Assembly (NCBI RefSeq): GCF_025666195.1
Contig: NZ_CP102592.1
Coordinates: 4,712,001-4,776,000 of the forward strand
Direction of reading: 5' to 3'
Length of the DNA stretch: 64,000 nt
From: Xanthomonas sp. CFBP 8443
GTDB lineage: Bacteria; Pseudomonadota; Gammaproteobacteria; Xanthomonadales; Xanthomonadaceae
The translations under genes and the position numbers were made by a program. Shown one piece after another: positions 26,565-35,704 of this stretch; within the stretch, counting starts at the first letter, position 1; each line of letters opens with the position of its first letter. The notes under the pieces are model-generated. The model was not told the origin of the DNA and ran no database searches. It saw nothing but the letters and a program-made list of their open reading frames with translations.

Positions 26565-27290
26565 TCACGGCACCCGCGCCACCACCCACGCATCGACCCT
26601 GGTCACGCCAGCCCGGCGCAGCGCCTGCGCCGCGGCGTGCAGGGTCGCGCCGGTGGTCATCACGTCGTCGATCAGCGCCACGTGCGCCGGCAATGGCGCC
26701 CGCACCGCAAACGCATGGCGCAGGTTGCGGCGGCGCGCGCGGGCATCGAGCTCGGACTGCGGCGCCGTCGCGCGCACGCGCTGCAGGCCGTCGCACAGCG
26801 GCAGGCCCAGCGCGCGCGCCAGTGGCCGTGCCAGTTCCAGGGCCTGGTCGTAGCCGCGCTGGCGCAGCCGCGCCGCATGCAGCGGCACCGGCAACAGCGC
26901 CTGCGGGCGCGGCAACCCGGCACAGCGCGCCTGCAGCAGCGCCGCCAGCAGGCGCCCGGCGGCCAGGTCCTGGTGGAACTTGAAGCGGCGCAGCAGGCCA
27001 TCGACCGGTGCGGCGTAGACGCAGGCGCTGGCGACCAGGGCCAGCGGCGACGGCTTGCGTTGGCAGGCGCCGCAGCGCTGGGCGGCGTCCAGCGCCGGCA
27101 GCGGCAGCGCGCAGGCTTGGCAGGCGCTGGCGTTCCAGGGCAGCGCGTCGCGGCAGGCCGGGCACAGGTCCAGGCCGGCGATGCCGGGCTCGGCACAGAT
27201 CAGGCAACGCTCCGGCAGCATGCAGCGCTGCAATCGCCGCCACCATCCGTCAACCTTGTCAGAGCCATGAAAGTTGACAGCAATGTCCAT
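26565..27290 (-). CDS. comF: ComF-family phosphoribosyltransferase-like protein
   Basis: Encodes 241 residues. An N-terminal double zinc-finger region ([20 protein letters not shown] and CQACALPLP...RCGACQR) is followed by a type I phosphoribosyltransferase fold with [20 protein letters not shown] as PRPP loop. ComF proteins are linked to DNA uptake in competence, and in some bacteria to replication fork processing through PriA. The start at 27290 keeps [14 protein letters not shown], as in relatives, but places the bioB operator inside its first codons; ATG 27221 is the alternative but has no visible ribosome site. Confidence 0.88.
   Translation of the reverse strand: MDIAVNFHGSDKVDGWWRRLQRCMLPERCLICAEPGIAGLDLCPACRDALPWNASACQACALPLPALDAAQRCGACQRKPSPLALVASACVYAAPVDGLLRRFKFHQDLAAGRLLAALLQARCAGLPRPQALLPVPLHAARLRQRGYDQALELARPLARALGLPLCDGLQRVRATAPQSELDARARRRNLRHAFAVRAPLPAHVALIDDVMTTGATLHAAAQALRRAGVTRVDAWVVARVP
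27247..27280. promoter_or_regulatory. BirA-type biotin operator before bioB
   Basis: CCGTCAACC and AGTTGACAG are near-complementary half-sites separated by exactly 16 bp (27256-27271). This matches the architecture of the BirA operator of E. coli (TTGTAAACC-N16-GGTTTACAA), with the central A and T replaced by C and G. It lies 60-93 bp upstream of the bioB start, so biotinyl-BirA repression of the cluster is the natural reading. Confidence 0.6.
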
Positions 27291-27339
27291 GCTTACCAGA
27301 CTGCCCGCTTTCCCAGCCGCTTACCGTCAGGAAACTCCC

Positions 27340-28389
27340 ATGTCCGCTGTCGTCCGACACGACTGGCAACGCCAGGAATTGCTCGCCCTGTTCGATCTGC
27401 CGTTCCCGGAGCTGCTGCACCGTGCCGCGGCGGTCCATCGCGAGCATTTCGACCCGGCGCAGGTGCAGGTCTCCACGCTGCTGTCGGTGAAGACCGGCGG
27501 CTGCCCGGAGGACTGCGCCTATTGCCCGCAGGCGCAGCGCTACGACACCGGCGTGGACGCGCAGAAACTGATGAGCACCGAGGCAGTGCTGGCCAAGGCA
27601 CGCCAGGCCAAGGCCGCCGGCGCGTCGCGCTTCTGCATGGGCGCGGCGTGGCGCTCGCCGAAGGACCGCGACATCCCCAAGGTCGCGGCGATGATCCGCG
27701 AAGTGAAGGCGCTGGGCCTGGAGACCTGCGCCACCCTGGGCATGCTCGACGGCAAGCAGGCGCAGGCGCTGAAGTCGGCCGGGCTGGACTACTACAACCA
27801 CAATCTGGACACCGCGCCGGACTTCTACGACACGATCATCCACACCCGCCAGTACCAGGACCGCCTGGACACGCTCGCCCACGTGCGCGATGCCGGCATG
27901 AAGACCTGCTGCGGCGGCATCGTCGGCATGGGCGAATCGCGCGAGCAGCGTGCCGGCCTGCTGCAGGCGCTGGCCAACCTGCCGGTGCACCCGGACTCGG
28001 TGCCGATCAACCGCCTGGTCCAGGTCGCCGGTACCCCGCTGCACGGCACCGTCGAACTGGATCCGTTCGAGTTCGTGCGCACCATCGCCGTGGCACGCAT
28101 CGCCATGCCGCAGGCGATGGTGCGGCTGTCGGCCGGCCGCGAGAGCATGAGCGACGAACTGCAGGCGCTGTGCTTCTGCGCCGGCGCCAACTCGATCTTC
28201 TACGGCGAAAAACTGCTGACCACCGGCAACCCTGACACCGCGCGCGACCAGGCCTTGTTCGCGCGGCTCGGGCTGTCGCCGATGCAGGTGACGGTGGACG
28301 CCAACGCGCACGACCATCCCGGCACCGTGCATGCGGACATCACCGCACCGGCGCCGGGCAGGCCGGCGATCGCCGCGGCGCTGGTCTGA
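27340..28389 (+). CDS. bioB: Biotin synthase
   Basis: Encodes 349 residues. This radical-SAM enzyme inserts sulphur into dethiobiotin. The [4Fe-4S] cluster motif is [31 protein letters not shown] and the second-cluster ligands in [11 protein letters not shown] and the C-terminal [20 protein letters not shown] are present. The ATG at 27340 begins [20 protein letters not shown]. It heads the biotin cluster behind a probable BirA operator. Confidence 0.97.
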   Translation: MSAVVRHDWQRQELLALFDLPFPELLHRAAAVHREHFDPAQVQVSTLLSVKTGGCPEDCAYCPQAQRYDTGVDAQKLMSTEAVLAKARQAKAAGASRFCMGAAWRSPKDRDIPKVAAMIREVKALGLETCATLGMLDGKQAQALKSAGLDYYNHNLDTAPDFYDTIIHTRQYQDRLDTLAHVRDAGMKTCCGGIVGMGESREQRAGLLQALANLPVHPDSVPINRLVQVAGTPLHGTVELDPFEFVRTIAVARIAMPQAMVRLSAGRESMSDELQALCFCAGANSIFYGEKLLTTGNPDTARDQALFARLGLSPMQVTVDANAHDHPGTVHADITAPAPGRPAIAAALV

Positions 28390-28528
28390 GCTCGGCCCGA
28401 CCTGCAGCGTCTCGCGCCGCGCCGACCCGCGCGTCCATCCGCCGATCCGGCCGTCCATCGCCCGCACCCCCGGCGCGGCCGGGGACGCGCTACGCTAGCC
28501 GGCCAGACCCCCCATGCCCTCGCCGCCC

Positions 28529-29734
28529 ATGGCCCGTCCCGATCTGCACGACCGCATCCAGTCCTTGCGCAAGCTGCGCGAGGCGCAGGGCCGCATCCGC
28601 GTGCGCCGCAGCGTCGGCCGCCGCGACGGCGTCCGCGTGGAACTCGACGGACGCTGGCTGACCGGCTTCTGCAGCAACGACTACCTGGGCCTGGCGCAGC
28701 AGTTCGAAGTGCTGGCCGCGCTGCAGGACGCGGCCGCGCGCGAGGGCGTCGGCGCCACCGCCTCGCATCTGGTCTGCGGCCACCATGCGCTGCACGACAG
28801 CCTGGAGCGCGAGGTCGCCGACTGGCTCGGCTACCCGCGCGCGCTGCTGTTCGGCAGCGGCTTCCTCGCCAACCTGGCGGTGCAGCAGGCGCTGCTGAGC
28901 GAAGAGGACGACGTGTGCGTGCAGGACCGGCTCAACCACGCCAGCCTGCTCGACGCCACCCGCCTGGCCGGCTGCCGCCTGCGCCGCTATCCGCACCTGG
29001 ATGCGGAGGGCGCGATGCGCCAGCTCAAGCACGCCGCCGAAGGCGCGGCGATGCTGGCCACCGACGGCGTGTTCAGCATGGACGGCGACATCGCCCCGCT
29101 GCGCTCGCTGACCCTGGTCGCACGCATGCAGCAGGCGCTGATGTACGTGGACGATGCGCACGGCGTCGGCGTGGTCGGCCCGCATGGCCGCGGTTGCGTG
29201 GCCGAGGCCGGCCTCGGCGTGGCCGACGTGCCGCTGCAGCTGGTGACCCTGGGCAAGGCGCTGGGCGGCTACGGCGCGCTGGTGGTGGGCGACGAGGCGT
29301 TGATCCGGCATCTCGCCGAAACCGCGCGGCCGTATCTGTACACCACCGCGCTGCCGCCGGCGCAGGCCGCCGCCTCGCTGGCCGCGGTGAAGCTGGCGCG
29401 GCGCGACCAGTGGCGGCGCGAGCGCCTGGCCGAGACCATCGCAGTGTTCCGCGGCGGCGCGCGCCGCCACGGATTGGAACTGATGGCTTCGGACACGCCG
29501 ATCCAGCCGCTGCTGTGCGGCGACGAGGCCAGCGCCCTGGCGCTGTCGGCGGCATTGGAGCAGGCCGGTTTCCTGGTCTCGGCGATCCGTCCGCCGACCG
29601 TCCCGGAAGGCAAGTCGCGGCTGCGGGTGACGCTGTCGGCGCTGCACACGCCGGCACAGGTGCAGGCATTGCTGGACGCGCTGGCGCTGGCCCGCGACCG
29701 CCTGGCCGTGCATCCGGTCGGCCTGCCGGCGTGA
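28529..29734 (+). CDS. bioF: 8-amino-7-oxononanoate synthase
   Basis: Encodes 401 residues. This PLP enzyme condenses pimeloyl-ACP or -CoA with alanine. Visible features are [28 protein letters not shown], the cofactor-binding [12 protein letters not shown] and the Schiff-base lysine in [18 protein letters not shown] prefer ATG 28529 ([20 protein letters not shown]) over one 15 bp earlier. bioA and bioD are not in the window. Confidence 0.95.
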   Translation: MARPDLHDRIQSLRKLREAQGRIRVRRSVGRRDGVRVELDGRWLTGFCSNDYLGLAQQFEVLAALQDAAAREGVGATASHLVCGHHALHDSLEREVADWLGYPRALLFGSGFLANLAVQQALLSEEDDVCVQDRLNHASLLDATRLAGCRLRRYPHLDAEGAMRQLKHAAEGAAMLATDGVFSMDGDIAPLRSLTLVARMQQALMYVDDAHGVGVVGPHGRGCVAEAGLGVADVPLQLVTLGKALGGYGALVVGDEALIRHLAETARPYLYTTALPPAQAAASLAAVKLARRDQWRRERLAETIAVFRGGARRHGLELMASDTPIQPLLCGDEASALALSAALEQAGFLVSAIRPPTVPEGKSRLRVTLSALHTPAQVQALLDALALARDRLAVHPVGLPA

Positions 29735-29744
29735 GCGGCCCGGC

Positions 29745-30098
29745 GTGAGCGACGGCGACCTTGCGGCACGCCGCGAGGTGCGGGACGCACTGTCGGAGCT
29801 GTATCTGGACGACGACGTCGCCGCGCGGCACGCGCATATCGCCGCCGTGCTTGCCGCCTCGCCCTTTCCGCCGGACACGTTGCAACGGATGCTGCTGCAC
29901 GACGTGCATCCGCGCCTGGCGCCGAACCTGCTGAGCGTGGCCGGTGTCTGGCAGGGGTTCGACAGCGACGGATTGAGCACGGCGATCCAGCGGCGCGAAG
30001 GTGTGCAGCGCTGGCCAGCCTGGCGCACGCGCGGGTATCCGCGGCAGCAGTGGCGGTTGCTGCTGCCGCAGCTGCTGGCGCTGCGCGCGGCACGCTGA
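29745..30098 (+). CDS. Small conserved protein in the biotin cluster (DUF7079-like)
   Basis: Encodes 117 residues starting at a GTG (MSDGDLAARREVRDALSELY). The pattern REVRDALSELYLDDDVAARH, then LQRMLLHDVHPRLAPNLLSV and WPAWRTRGYPRQQWR, resembles small uncharacterised proteins that I recall as DUF7079; I am not certain of the number. No catalytic motif or membrane segment is visible. It lies 10 bp after bioF and 43 bp before bioH, so it is almost certainly cotranscribed with them; a role in biotin synthesis is possible but unproven. Confidence 0.7.
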   Translation: MSDGDLAARREVRDALSELYLDDDVAARHAHIAAVLAASPFPPDTLQRMLLHDVHPRLAPNLLSVAGVWQGFDSDGLSTAIQRREGVQRWPAWRTRGYPRQQWRLLLPQLLALRAAR

Positions 30099-30141
30099 CC
30101 GCGGCAGCGCGATTTTCTTTCCTTTCGGCACACGATCGACG

Positions 30142-30903
30142 ATGCATATCGAGACGCTGGGGCACGGCCCCGATCTGGTTCTGATCCACGGCTGGGCGCT
30201 GCATGGCGGCATCTTCGCGCCGCTGGTCGAACGCCTGTCGGCGCAGTTCCGCATGCACCTGGTGGACCTGCCGGGCCACGGCCACAGCCGCGGCGACGAC
30301 ACCCCGCTGGCGCTGCCGCACGTGGTCAACGCGATCGCCGCGGCGACGCCGCCGGCGGCATGGCTGGGCTGGTCGCTGGGCGGGCTGTTCGCGCTGCACG
30401 CCGCAGCCACCCAGCCGCAGGTGCGCGGCCTGGCGATGCTCGCGGCGACGCCGCGTTTCGTGCGCGGCAGCGACTGGCCGCATGCGGTGGAACCGCAGGT
30501 GTTCGCGCAGTTCGGCCGCGACCTGGCCGAAGACTACCGCGGCACGTTGGACCGCTTCCTGGCGCTGGACACACTGGGCTCGGCGCACGCGCGCGCCGAA
30601 CTGCGCACGCTGCGCGAGACGCTCGCCGCACGCGGCGAACCCGATGCGCAGGCATTGCAGGCCGGGCTGACGCTGCTCGAGCGCACCGACCTGCGCCGCG
30701 CGCTGCCGGGCCTGCGCGTGCCCAGCCTGTGGATCAGCGGCCAGCGCGACCGGCTGGTCTCGCCCGCCGGCATGGACGACGCCGCGGCGCTGGCGCCGCA
30801 TGCGCAGACGTTGCACATCGCCGGCGGCGGCCACGCGCCGTTCCTGGGCCATGCCGACGAAGTCGCCACCGCGTTGCGCGAGTTCCTCGCCGCGCTGCCT
30901 TAG
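30142..30903 (+). CDS. bioH: Pimeloyl-ACP methyl ester carboxylesterase
   Basis: Encodes 253 residues. It demethylates pimeloyl-ACP methyl ester to end the fatty-acid-like phase of pimelate synthesis. Alpha/beta hydrolase features: LVLIHGWALHGGIFAPLVER, nucleophile WLGWSLGGLFAL, acid in ISGQRDRLVSP and histidine in HIAGGGHAPFLGHADE. Its context between bioF and bioC supports BioH over other esterases. Confidence 0.94.
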   Translation: MHIETLGHGPDLVLIHGWALHGGIFAPLVERLSAQFRMHLVDLPGHGHSRGDDTPLALPHVVNAIAAATPPAAWLGWSLGGLFALHAAATQPQVRGLAMLAATPRFVRGSDWPHAVEPQVFAQFGRDLAEDYRGTLDRFLALDTLGSAHARAELRTLRETLAARGEPDAQALQAGLTLLERTDLRRALPGLRVPSLWISGQRDRLVSPAGMDDAAALAPHAQTLHIAGGGHAPFLGHADEVATALREFLAALP

Positions 30904-31454
30904 GCAGTACGCATCCAACTTGGCTTCAGCGGATGACTGCGGAGCCACGCGATGCACCCCGACCGGCGAGTGCTACTCCATCCGGAGCGCAGGCCATCAG
31001 GAGCCGCGCGACCGACCGGGCGGCTCGATAACGATCGAAGTCGCCGCGCCGGGATCCGGTTCATCGCGAGAAGCCCCATCGCCGCCACTGCGTGGCCGCA
31101 CGCGATCGATCTGAGCGCTGCCATTCGCCGCGCCCAAGCAGAGTCCGCATTCGAATGTATGGGCTGCCACGTCTCGCGCTTGGTCGACGACGCTTGTACG
31201 CCTGAGCGCTTGCAGACGGCAGGCAGTTTTGGAACACCGCGCGTATCGCGATCGAAGCGAAGGTTATAAACTTGTACGCACGCGTGCATGGAAGGCCCAG
31301 TTGCACTGGCGTCACAACAAAGCAAAGGACGTTGCAAGCACTAACCGATCAACGCCGACATGTCCATGACCGGCGATCCACATCAGCGCGGAAGGCTGTG
31401 GCCGATACGTTCGCTAGCGCGTGCGGCCGTTATTTTTCACACAAGGAGAGCCGC
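30904..31454. other. 551-bp gap of atypical composition
   Basis: No convincing gene was found after bioH. The stretch is visibly less GC-rich and less codon-structured than its neighbours, like the gene that follows. It could carry that gene's promoter or be remnant DNA brought in with it. No inverted or direct terminal repeats were recognised. Confidence 0.55.
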
Positions 31455-32381
31455 ATGGACCCTCGAGACCCACGATTCAGCGGGCTCAGCATTGCTACTG
31501 GCGTCGTTCGCTATTCGGACCTCAGCTATTTGATCACCACGAACGACCTCTCCATCAGCGAGGGTTACACAGGGTCGATACTGTTCGGCCTGGATCGTGG
31601 CACTTGGGGCGCCGGTACGGTGCCATGGCTTGCCTGTTCCGGAACCGTGTGCCATGTGCCGGCCGAACGTTACCTGACGCTGGGCACCCATGGGTCCGTA
31701 CGAGCCGTTGGCGGCGGCGTCATAAAGGAAGAAGCGCCCATCGCAAGCTGCGGCGTCGACCCGAAGAAACGCGGGCCGCTTCGCGAAATCCGTGGCATCG
31801 CCAAAGGCCGGGCCTACGCCGTAGGAACCTGCCGGCAAGCCTACGTTCGCGATGGCGAAGACCAGTGGCGATGCATCGACCACAGCGCCCAGGTCGGCAA
31901 CACACCGATCACCGACACGAGTTTCGAGTCGATCGACGGGTTCAGCGAGCACGAAATCTATACCGTCGGCTGGGAGGGCGAGATCTGGAAGTACGACGGC
32001 TCGGTCTTCACCCAGCAGAAGAGCCCGACCGAGCTGGCGCTGTACAAGGTCCGCTGCGCACCGGACGGTTTCGCCTATGCATGCGGCCAACTCGGCAGGT
32101 TGCTCCGGGGGCACGATGACCAGTGGGAAGCGATCGACCACGGAAGCACCAAAGAAGACCTCTGGGGCATGGAAGTGTTCGATGGGCAGCTGTATGTGTC
32201 TTCCAGCCACCTCGTCTATCGACTCGAGGACGGCAAGCTCATCCCCGTCGATTTCGGCGACGACGCGCCGCGGACCTGCTATCACCTGAGCGCGGCCGAC
32301 GGGATCATGTGGTCCATCGGGCCCAAGGACGTCATGGAGTTCGACGGCGCCAGCTGGACGCGGCGCTTGCGAATCGACTGA
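31455..32381 (+). CDS. Beta-propeller-like protein of unknown function
   Basis: Encodes 308 residues. No signal peptide or enzyme motif is seen. Repeated short blade-like segments of about 40 residues occur, such as GKGRAYAVGTCRQAYVRDGE-type units: YAVGTCRQAYVRDGEDQW, YTVGWEGEIWKYDGSVF, YACGQLGRLLRGHDDQWEAI, LYVSSSHLVYRLEDGKLI and MWSIGPKDVMEFDGASW. Each has a glycine turn then an aromatic, as in WD40/Kelch-like propellers. The start follows AAGGAGAG by 7 bp. Codon use is less GC-biased than in neighbours and the gene splits bioH from bioC, so it was probably acquired. Protein-protein binding is the likely general role. Confidence 0.75.
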   Translation: MDPRDPRFSGLSIATGVVRYSDLSYLITTNDLSISEGYTGSILFGLDRGTWGAGTVPWLACSGTVCHVPAERYLTLGTHGSVRAVGGGVIKEEAPIASCGVDPKKRGPLREIRGIAKGRAYAVGTCRQAYVRDGEDQWRCIDHSAQVGNTPITDTSFESIDGFSEHEIYTVGWEGEIWKYDGSVFTQQKSPTELALYKVRCAPDGFAYACGQLGRLLRGHDDQWEAIDHGSTKEDLWGMEVFDGQLYVSSSHLVYRLEDGKLIPVDFGDDAPRTCYHLSAADGIMWSIGPKDVMEFDGASWTRRLRID

Positions 32382-32589
32382 TCCACTGCCTGGCGGCGCA
32401 TCAGGATCGACGACTGACGACACGGCGGCCGCAGCCCCTGCTTCGGGCCGCGGTCGTCGTGCAATCCGCTATAGGCCAAGCACTTACGCGCCGCGTGCAA
32501 CAGCGGGCCTAGTCTTCGGCACACCACCGCGCTGGCCGCCGCCACGCCGATGCCCGATCATCGTGGTTTCCTTCGATTGGAGCGTCTGC

Positions 32590-33372
32590 ATGGACCTCGG
32601 CATCGCCGGCAAATGGGCGCTGGTCTGCGCCGCGAGCAAGGGCCTGGGCCTGGGGTGCGCGCGGGCGCTGGCTGGCGAAGGCGTCAACGTGGTCATCGTG
32701 GCGCGTGGGCAGGCCGCGCTGGATGCGGCGGCAGCCGGCCTGCGCGCGCTGCCCGGCGCTGGCGAGGTGATCGCGGTGGCCGCGGATATCGCCACCGAGC
32801 GCGGCCGCGCCGCCGCACTGGCGGCGTGCCCGCAGGTCGACATCCTGGTCAACAATGCCGGCGGCCCGCCGCCCGGCGACTTCCGCGACTGGGAACGCGA
32901 GGACTGGCTGCGTGCGCTGGACGCCAACATGCTGGCGCCGATCGCGCTGATCCGCGCCACCGTCGATGCGATGCAGGCGCGCGGCTTCGGCCGCATCGTC
33001 AACATCACGTCTTCGGCGGTGAAGGCGCCGATCGACAGCCTGGGCCTGTCCAACGGCGCGCGCGCCGGGCTCACCGGCTTCGTCGCCGGCTTGGCGCGGC
33101 GCACCGTCTCGCACAACGTCACCATCAACAACCTGTTGCCGGGGCAGTTCGACACCGACCGGCTGCGCGGCAACTTCGCCCATGCCGCGCAACAGAGCGG
33201 CACCGACGTGGACACGCTGGCCGCGCAGAAACGCCAGCAGATCCCGGCCGGGCGCTTCGGCACCGCGGACGAGTTCGGCGCGGCCTGCGCGTTCCTGTGC
33301 AGCGCGCAGGCCGGCTACCTCAGCGGGCAGAACCTGTTGCTCGACGGCGGCGCCTATCCGGGGACGTTCTGA
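32590..33372 (+). CDS. Divergent SDR-like protein lacking the YxxxK pair
   Basis: Encodes 260 residues of Rossmann SDR type. The cofactor region is altered (LVCAASKGLGLGCARALAGE, with AASKG rather than TGxxxG) and the usual active-site Tyr-x-x-x-Lys is replaced by LSNGARAGLTGF after IVNITSSAVKAP. This fits the group of putative ketoacyl-ACP-reductase-like SDRs known to lack a perfect tetrad (CDD cd05344, as I recall). ILVNNAGGPPPGDF and the C-terminal YLSGQNLLLDGGAYPG are otherwise normal. Whether it is an enzyme is open. I used the ATG at 32590 (MDLGIAGKWALVCAASKG). Confidence 0.85.
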   Translation: MDLGIAGKWALVCAASKGLGLGCARALAGEGVNVVIVARGQAALDAAAAGLRALPGAGEVIAVAADIATERGRAAALAACPQVDILVNNAGGPPPGDFRDWEREDWLRALDANMLAPIALIRATVDAMQARGFGRIVNITSSAVKAPIDSLGLSNGARAGLTGFVAGLARRTVSHNVTINNLLPGQFDTDRLRGNFAHAAQQSGTDVDTLAAQKRQQIPAGRFGTADEFGAACAFLCSAQAGYLSGQNLLLDGGAYPGTF

Positions 33373-33378
33373 GGGCCA

Positions 33379-33406
33379 GGACTCGGGACTTGGGACTCGG
33401 GACTTA
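33379..33406. repeat. GGGACTC tandem tract before bioC
   Basis: Four imperfect units of GGGACTC/GGGACTT follow the SDR stop. The same unit recurs in the same orientation after bioC (34423-34462), so bioC is flanked by short direct repeats. Confidence 0.8.
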
Positions 33407-33515
33407 GTCGTTCGCGATCGGCGGATTGGTCGCAATGCCGGCATGGAGCCGATGACTGCGCAGGGTGCGGCAATGCGACTGGCCGCTGCGCGCTGCGGCC
33501 GGCGATAATGCGCCG

Positions 33516-34406
33516 ATGGATTCCTCTTCGTTCGACGCCCACCACATCCGCCGCGCGTTCTCGCGCGCCGCCGCCAGCTACGACGCCGCCGCGGCCCTGC
33601 AGCACGAGGTCGAGAAGCGCCTGCTGGAATCGCTGGACTACCTCGGCGATCGCGTCCCGCAGGTGGTGCTGGACGTGGGCAGCGGTCCGGCGCATGCCTC
33701 CGCGACGATGAAGAAGCGCTGGCCGCGCGCGCAGGTGATCGCGCTCGACCAGGCGCTGCCGATGCTGCACCAGGCCAAGCGCCAGGCCGGCTGGTGGAAG
33801 CCGTTCGGCAGGATCTGCGCCGATGCGCGCGCGCTGCCGCTGGCCGAGCACAGCGTCGACGTGATCTTCAGCAACCTGTGTCTGCAGTGGGTCGAGGACC
33901 TGCCGGCGGTGTTCGCCGGGTTCCGCCGCGTGCTCAAGCCCGGCGGCCTGCTGCTGTGCTCCAGCTTCGGCCCGGACACGCTGATCGAACTGCGCGAGGC
34001 GTTCGCCCAGGCCGACCGCGAAGCGCCGCACGTGAGCCGCTTCGCGCCGATCGCGCAGTTCGGCGATGCGCTGATGCTGTCCGGCTTCCGCGATCCGGTG
34101 CTGGACCGCGACCTGTTCACCCTCACCTATCCCGACCTCGGCGCGCTGATGCGCGAACTGCGCGCGATCGGGGCGACCAACGCCCTGCACGCGCGCCGCC
34201 ACACGCTGACCGGCCGCGGCCGCTTCGCCGCTGCCAGCGCCGCCTACGAGGCGCTGCGCAACGCCGACGGCAAGCTGCCGAGCAGTTGGGAAGTGATCTA
34301 TGCCCACGCCTGGGCGCCGCCGCCGGGCGCGCCGATCCGCGAGGGCGGCAGCGAGATCGCCGCGGTGCCGGTGTCGGCGATCCCGATCCGCCGCCGCGGC
34401 GATTGA
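33516..34406 (+). CDS. bioC: Malonyl-ACP O-methyltransferase
   Basis: Encodes 296 residues. This SAM-dependent methyltransferase methylates malonyl-ACP to prime pimelate synthesis; BioH later removes the methyl group. It begins DSSSFDAHHIRRAFSRAAAS with YDAAAALQHEVEKRLLE, then SAM motif I VVLDVGSGPAHASATMK, motif II-like DVIFSNLCLQWVEDLPA and RVLKPGGLLLCSSFGPDT, all typical of BioC. It is separated from bioH by two unrelated genes, but completes the bioH/bioC pair. Confidence 0.94.
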   Translation: MDSSSFDAHHIRRAFSRAAASYDAAAALQHEVEKRLLESLDYLGDRVPQVVLDVGSGPAHASATMKKRWPRAQVIALDQALPMLHQAKRQAGWWKPFGRICADARALPLAEHSVDVIFSNLCLQWVEDLPAVFAGFRRVLKPGGLLLCSSFGPDTLIELREAFAQADREAPHVSRFAPIAQFGDALMLSGFRDPVLDRDLFTLTYPDLGALMRELRAIGATNALHARRHTLTGRGRFAAASAAYEALRNADGKLPSSWEVIYAHAWAPPPGAPIREGGSEIAAVPVSAIPIRRRGD

Positions 34407-34422
34407 GGCGACGTATCGCTGC

Positions 34423-34462
34423 GGGACTCGGGACTCGGGACTGGGGACTCGGGACTCGGAAG
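34423..34462. repeat. GGGACTC tandem tract after bioC
   Basis: Five near-identical units of GGGACTC, one altered to GGGGACTC, lie directly after bioC and before the REP-like dimer. Confidence 0.85.
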
Positions 34463-34484
34463 AGCCGAGAACCGGATGCGCTAC

Positions 34485-34556
34485 CTGTAGTAGCGGCTTT
34501 AGCCGCGACGGGCGTTACCAGTAATGCCTGTCGCGGCTGAAGCCGCTCCTACAACA
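34485..34556. repeat. REP-like palindromic dimer
   Basis: CTGTAGTAGCGGCTTTAGCC (from 34485) and GGCTGAAGCCGCTCCTACAA (to 34556) are inverted copies around a 15-20 bp centre. This is the compact form of the element that also builds the arrays at 4.1 and 40.6 kb. It lies between the convergent bioC and NTF2-like genes. Confidence 0.85.
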
Positions 34557-34605
34557 GCCAGGCGGCCGTAGCTTGGCTGCAGCATGCGCTCGCGCGTGCG
34601 ACCGC

Positions 34606-35034
34606 TTAGGCCGAAACCTGCTCGATCCAGTCCTGCAGGTTGTAGTAGTTGCTGACCCGGGCGATCTTGCCGTCGCGGATGTCGAAGAACGCGCCGCCCG
34701 GCAGCACGTAGGTCTGCCCGCGCGCCGGCGGCAGGCCTTCGTCGGTGTGGTGGTATTCGCCGTGCACCACGTACTCGGCGGCGGCGCGGCGGCCGTCCTG
34801 CCCGCCCAGCACCACGATGTCGCGCAGCTGTTCACGGTAGCTGGCGTTCATCCGCTGCAGGAACGCGGCGAAGGTGTCCTTACCGATCTCGCGTGCACCC
34901 TGGTTGAGGTCGTGCGCGACGTCGTCAGTCAGCTTGTCGAGCATGGCCGCCCAGTCGCCGCGGTTGAACGCATCGTAGTAGGACAGCACCAGTTCGATGG
35001 CGCGGTCTTGTTCACGGGTCCCGTCGATCTTCAT
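34606..35034 (-). CDS. NTF2/SnoaL-like protein (ketosteroid isomerase-related)
   Basis: Encodes 142 residues of the cone-shaped NTF2-like fold: VLSYYDAFNRGDWAAMLDKL, TDDVAHDLNQGAREIGKDTF and the C-terminal FFDIRDGKIARVSNYYNL. The family includes isomerases, dehydratases and binding proteins; this subgroup is annotated ketosteroid isomerase-related without proven activity. I used the ATG at 35034 rather than a GTG 9 bp upstream. Confidence 0.82.
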   Translation of the reverse strand: MKIDGTREQDRAIELVLSYYDAFNRGDWAAMLDKLTDDVAHDLNQGAREIGKDTFAAFLQRMNASYREQLRDIVVLGGQDGRRAAAEYVVHGEYHHTDEGLPPARGQTYVLPGGAFFDIRDGKIARVSNYYNLQDWIEQVSA

Positions 35035-35086
35035 CGCCACCACCTTCTGCCATGCGGAAGGCCCATGATACGGCGGCCGGGCGTGC

Positions 35087-35704
35087 TCAGGCGCCCGGTG
35101 CCACCAGGTCGCGGTGGAAGAAGTAGACCTCCTGCACCAGGAAACGCCAGCGGGTCTGGAAGCTGCGGAAGCGGGTGCTCGGCGTCGAGGACGCCAGCGC
35201 GTCGATCTGCAGCTCCCGGCACAGGCGCAGCGCGCGCGCCATGTGCAGCGGGTCGCTGACCACGATCGCCCGGTGCAGGCCGTGGGCGCGCATCAGTTCG
35301 CGCGCCTGGATCAGGTTCTGGCGGGTGGTGCGCGAGACGGTCTCGATCAGGATCGCGTCGTCCGGCACGTCGTGGCGCAGCGCGTAGCGGCGCGCCACCT
35401 GTGATTCGGCGAAGCGCGCGCCGTTGCCGCCGAAGCCGCCGGTGAAGATCAGGGTCGGCGCGTAGCCGCGCTGGTACAGGTCCAGGCCGTGGCGGATGCG
35501 CTCTTCGAACACCGGCGAGGGCTTGGCGTCGTAGGCGGCCGCGCCGAGCACGATGATCGCGTCGGCCGGCGCCGCCTGGTCGCGGTCGCCGACCCACACG
35601 ATGTAGATCGCCACACCCAGCAGCCACAGGCTCAGCACGGCGCCGAGCCGTCCGATCCAGCCCAGCCAGCCGCGCCGTCGCCGCGGCTTCAAGCCGTCCC
35701 CCAC
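35087..35704 (-). CDS. DUF218/YdcF-family membrane protein
   Basis: Encodes about 205 residues. A basic start (KPRRRRGWLGW) and one membrane segment (LGAVLSLWLLGVAIYIVWVG) precede a DUF218 domain: AIIVLGAAAYDAKPSPVFEE, LDLYQRGYAPTLIFTGGFGG and RTTRQNLIQARELM. Relatives SanA/ElyC affect envelope integrity and lipid-carrier metabolism. The start is ambiguous: GTG 35704 or TTG 35692, the latter overlapping the upstream stop as TTGA. Either way it is coupled to the PLP enzyme upstream. Confidence 0.85.
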   Translation of the reverse strand: MGDGLKPRRRRGWLGWIGRLGAVLSLWLLGVAIYIVWVGDRDQAAPADAIIVLGAAAYDAKPSPVFEERIRHGLDLYQRGYAPTLIFTGGFGGNGARFAESQVARRYALRHDVPDDAILIETVSRTTRQNLIQARELMRAHGLHRAIVVSDPLHMARALRLCRELQIDALASSTPSTRFRSFQTRWRFLVQEVYFFHRDLVAPGA

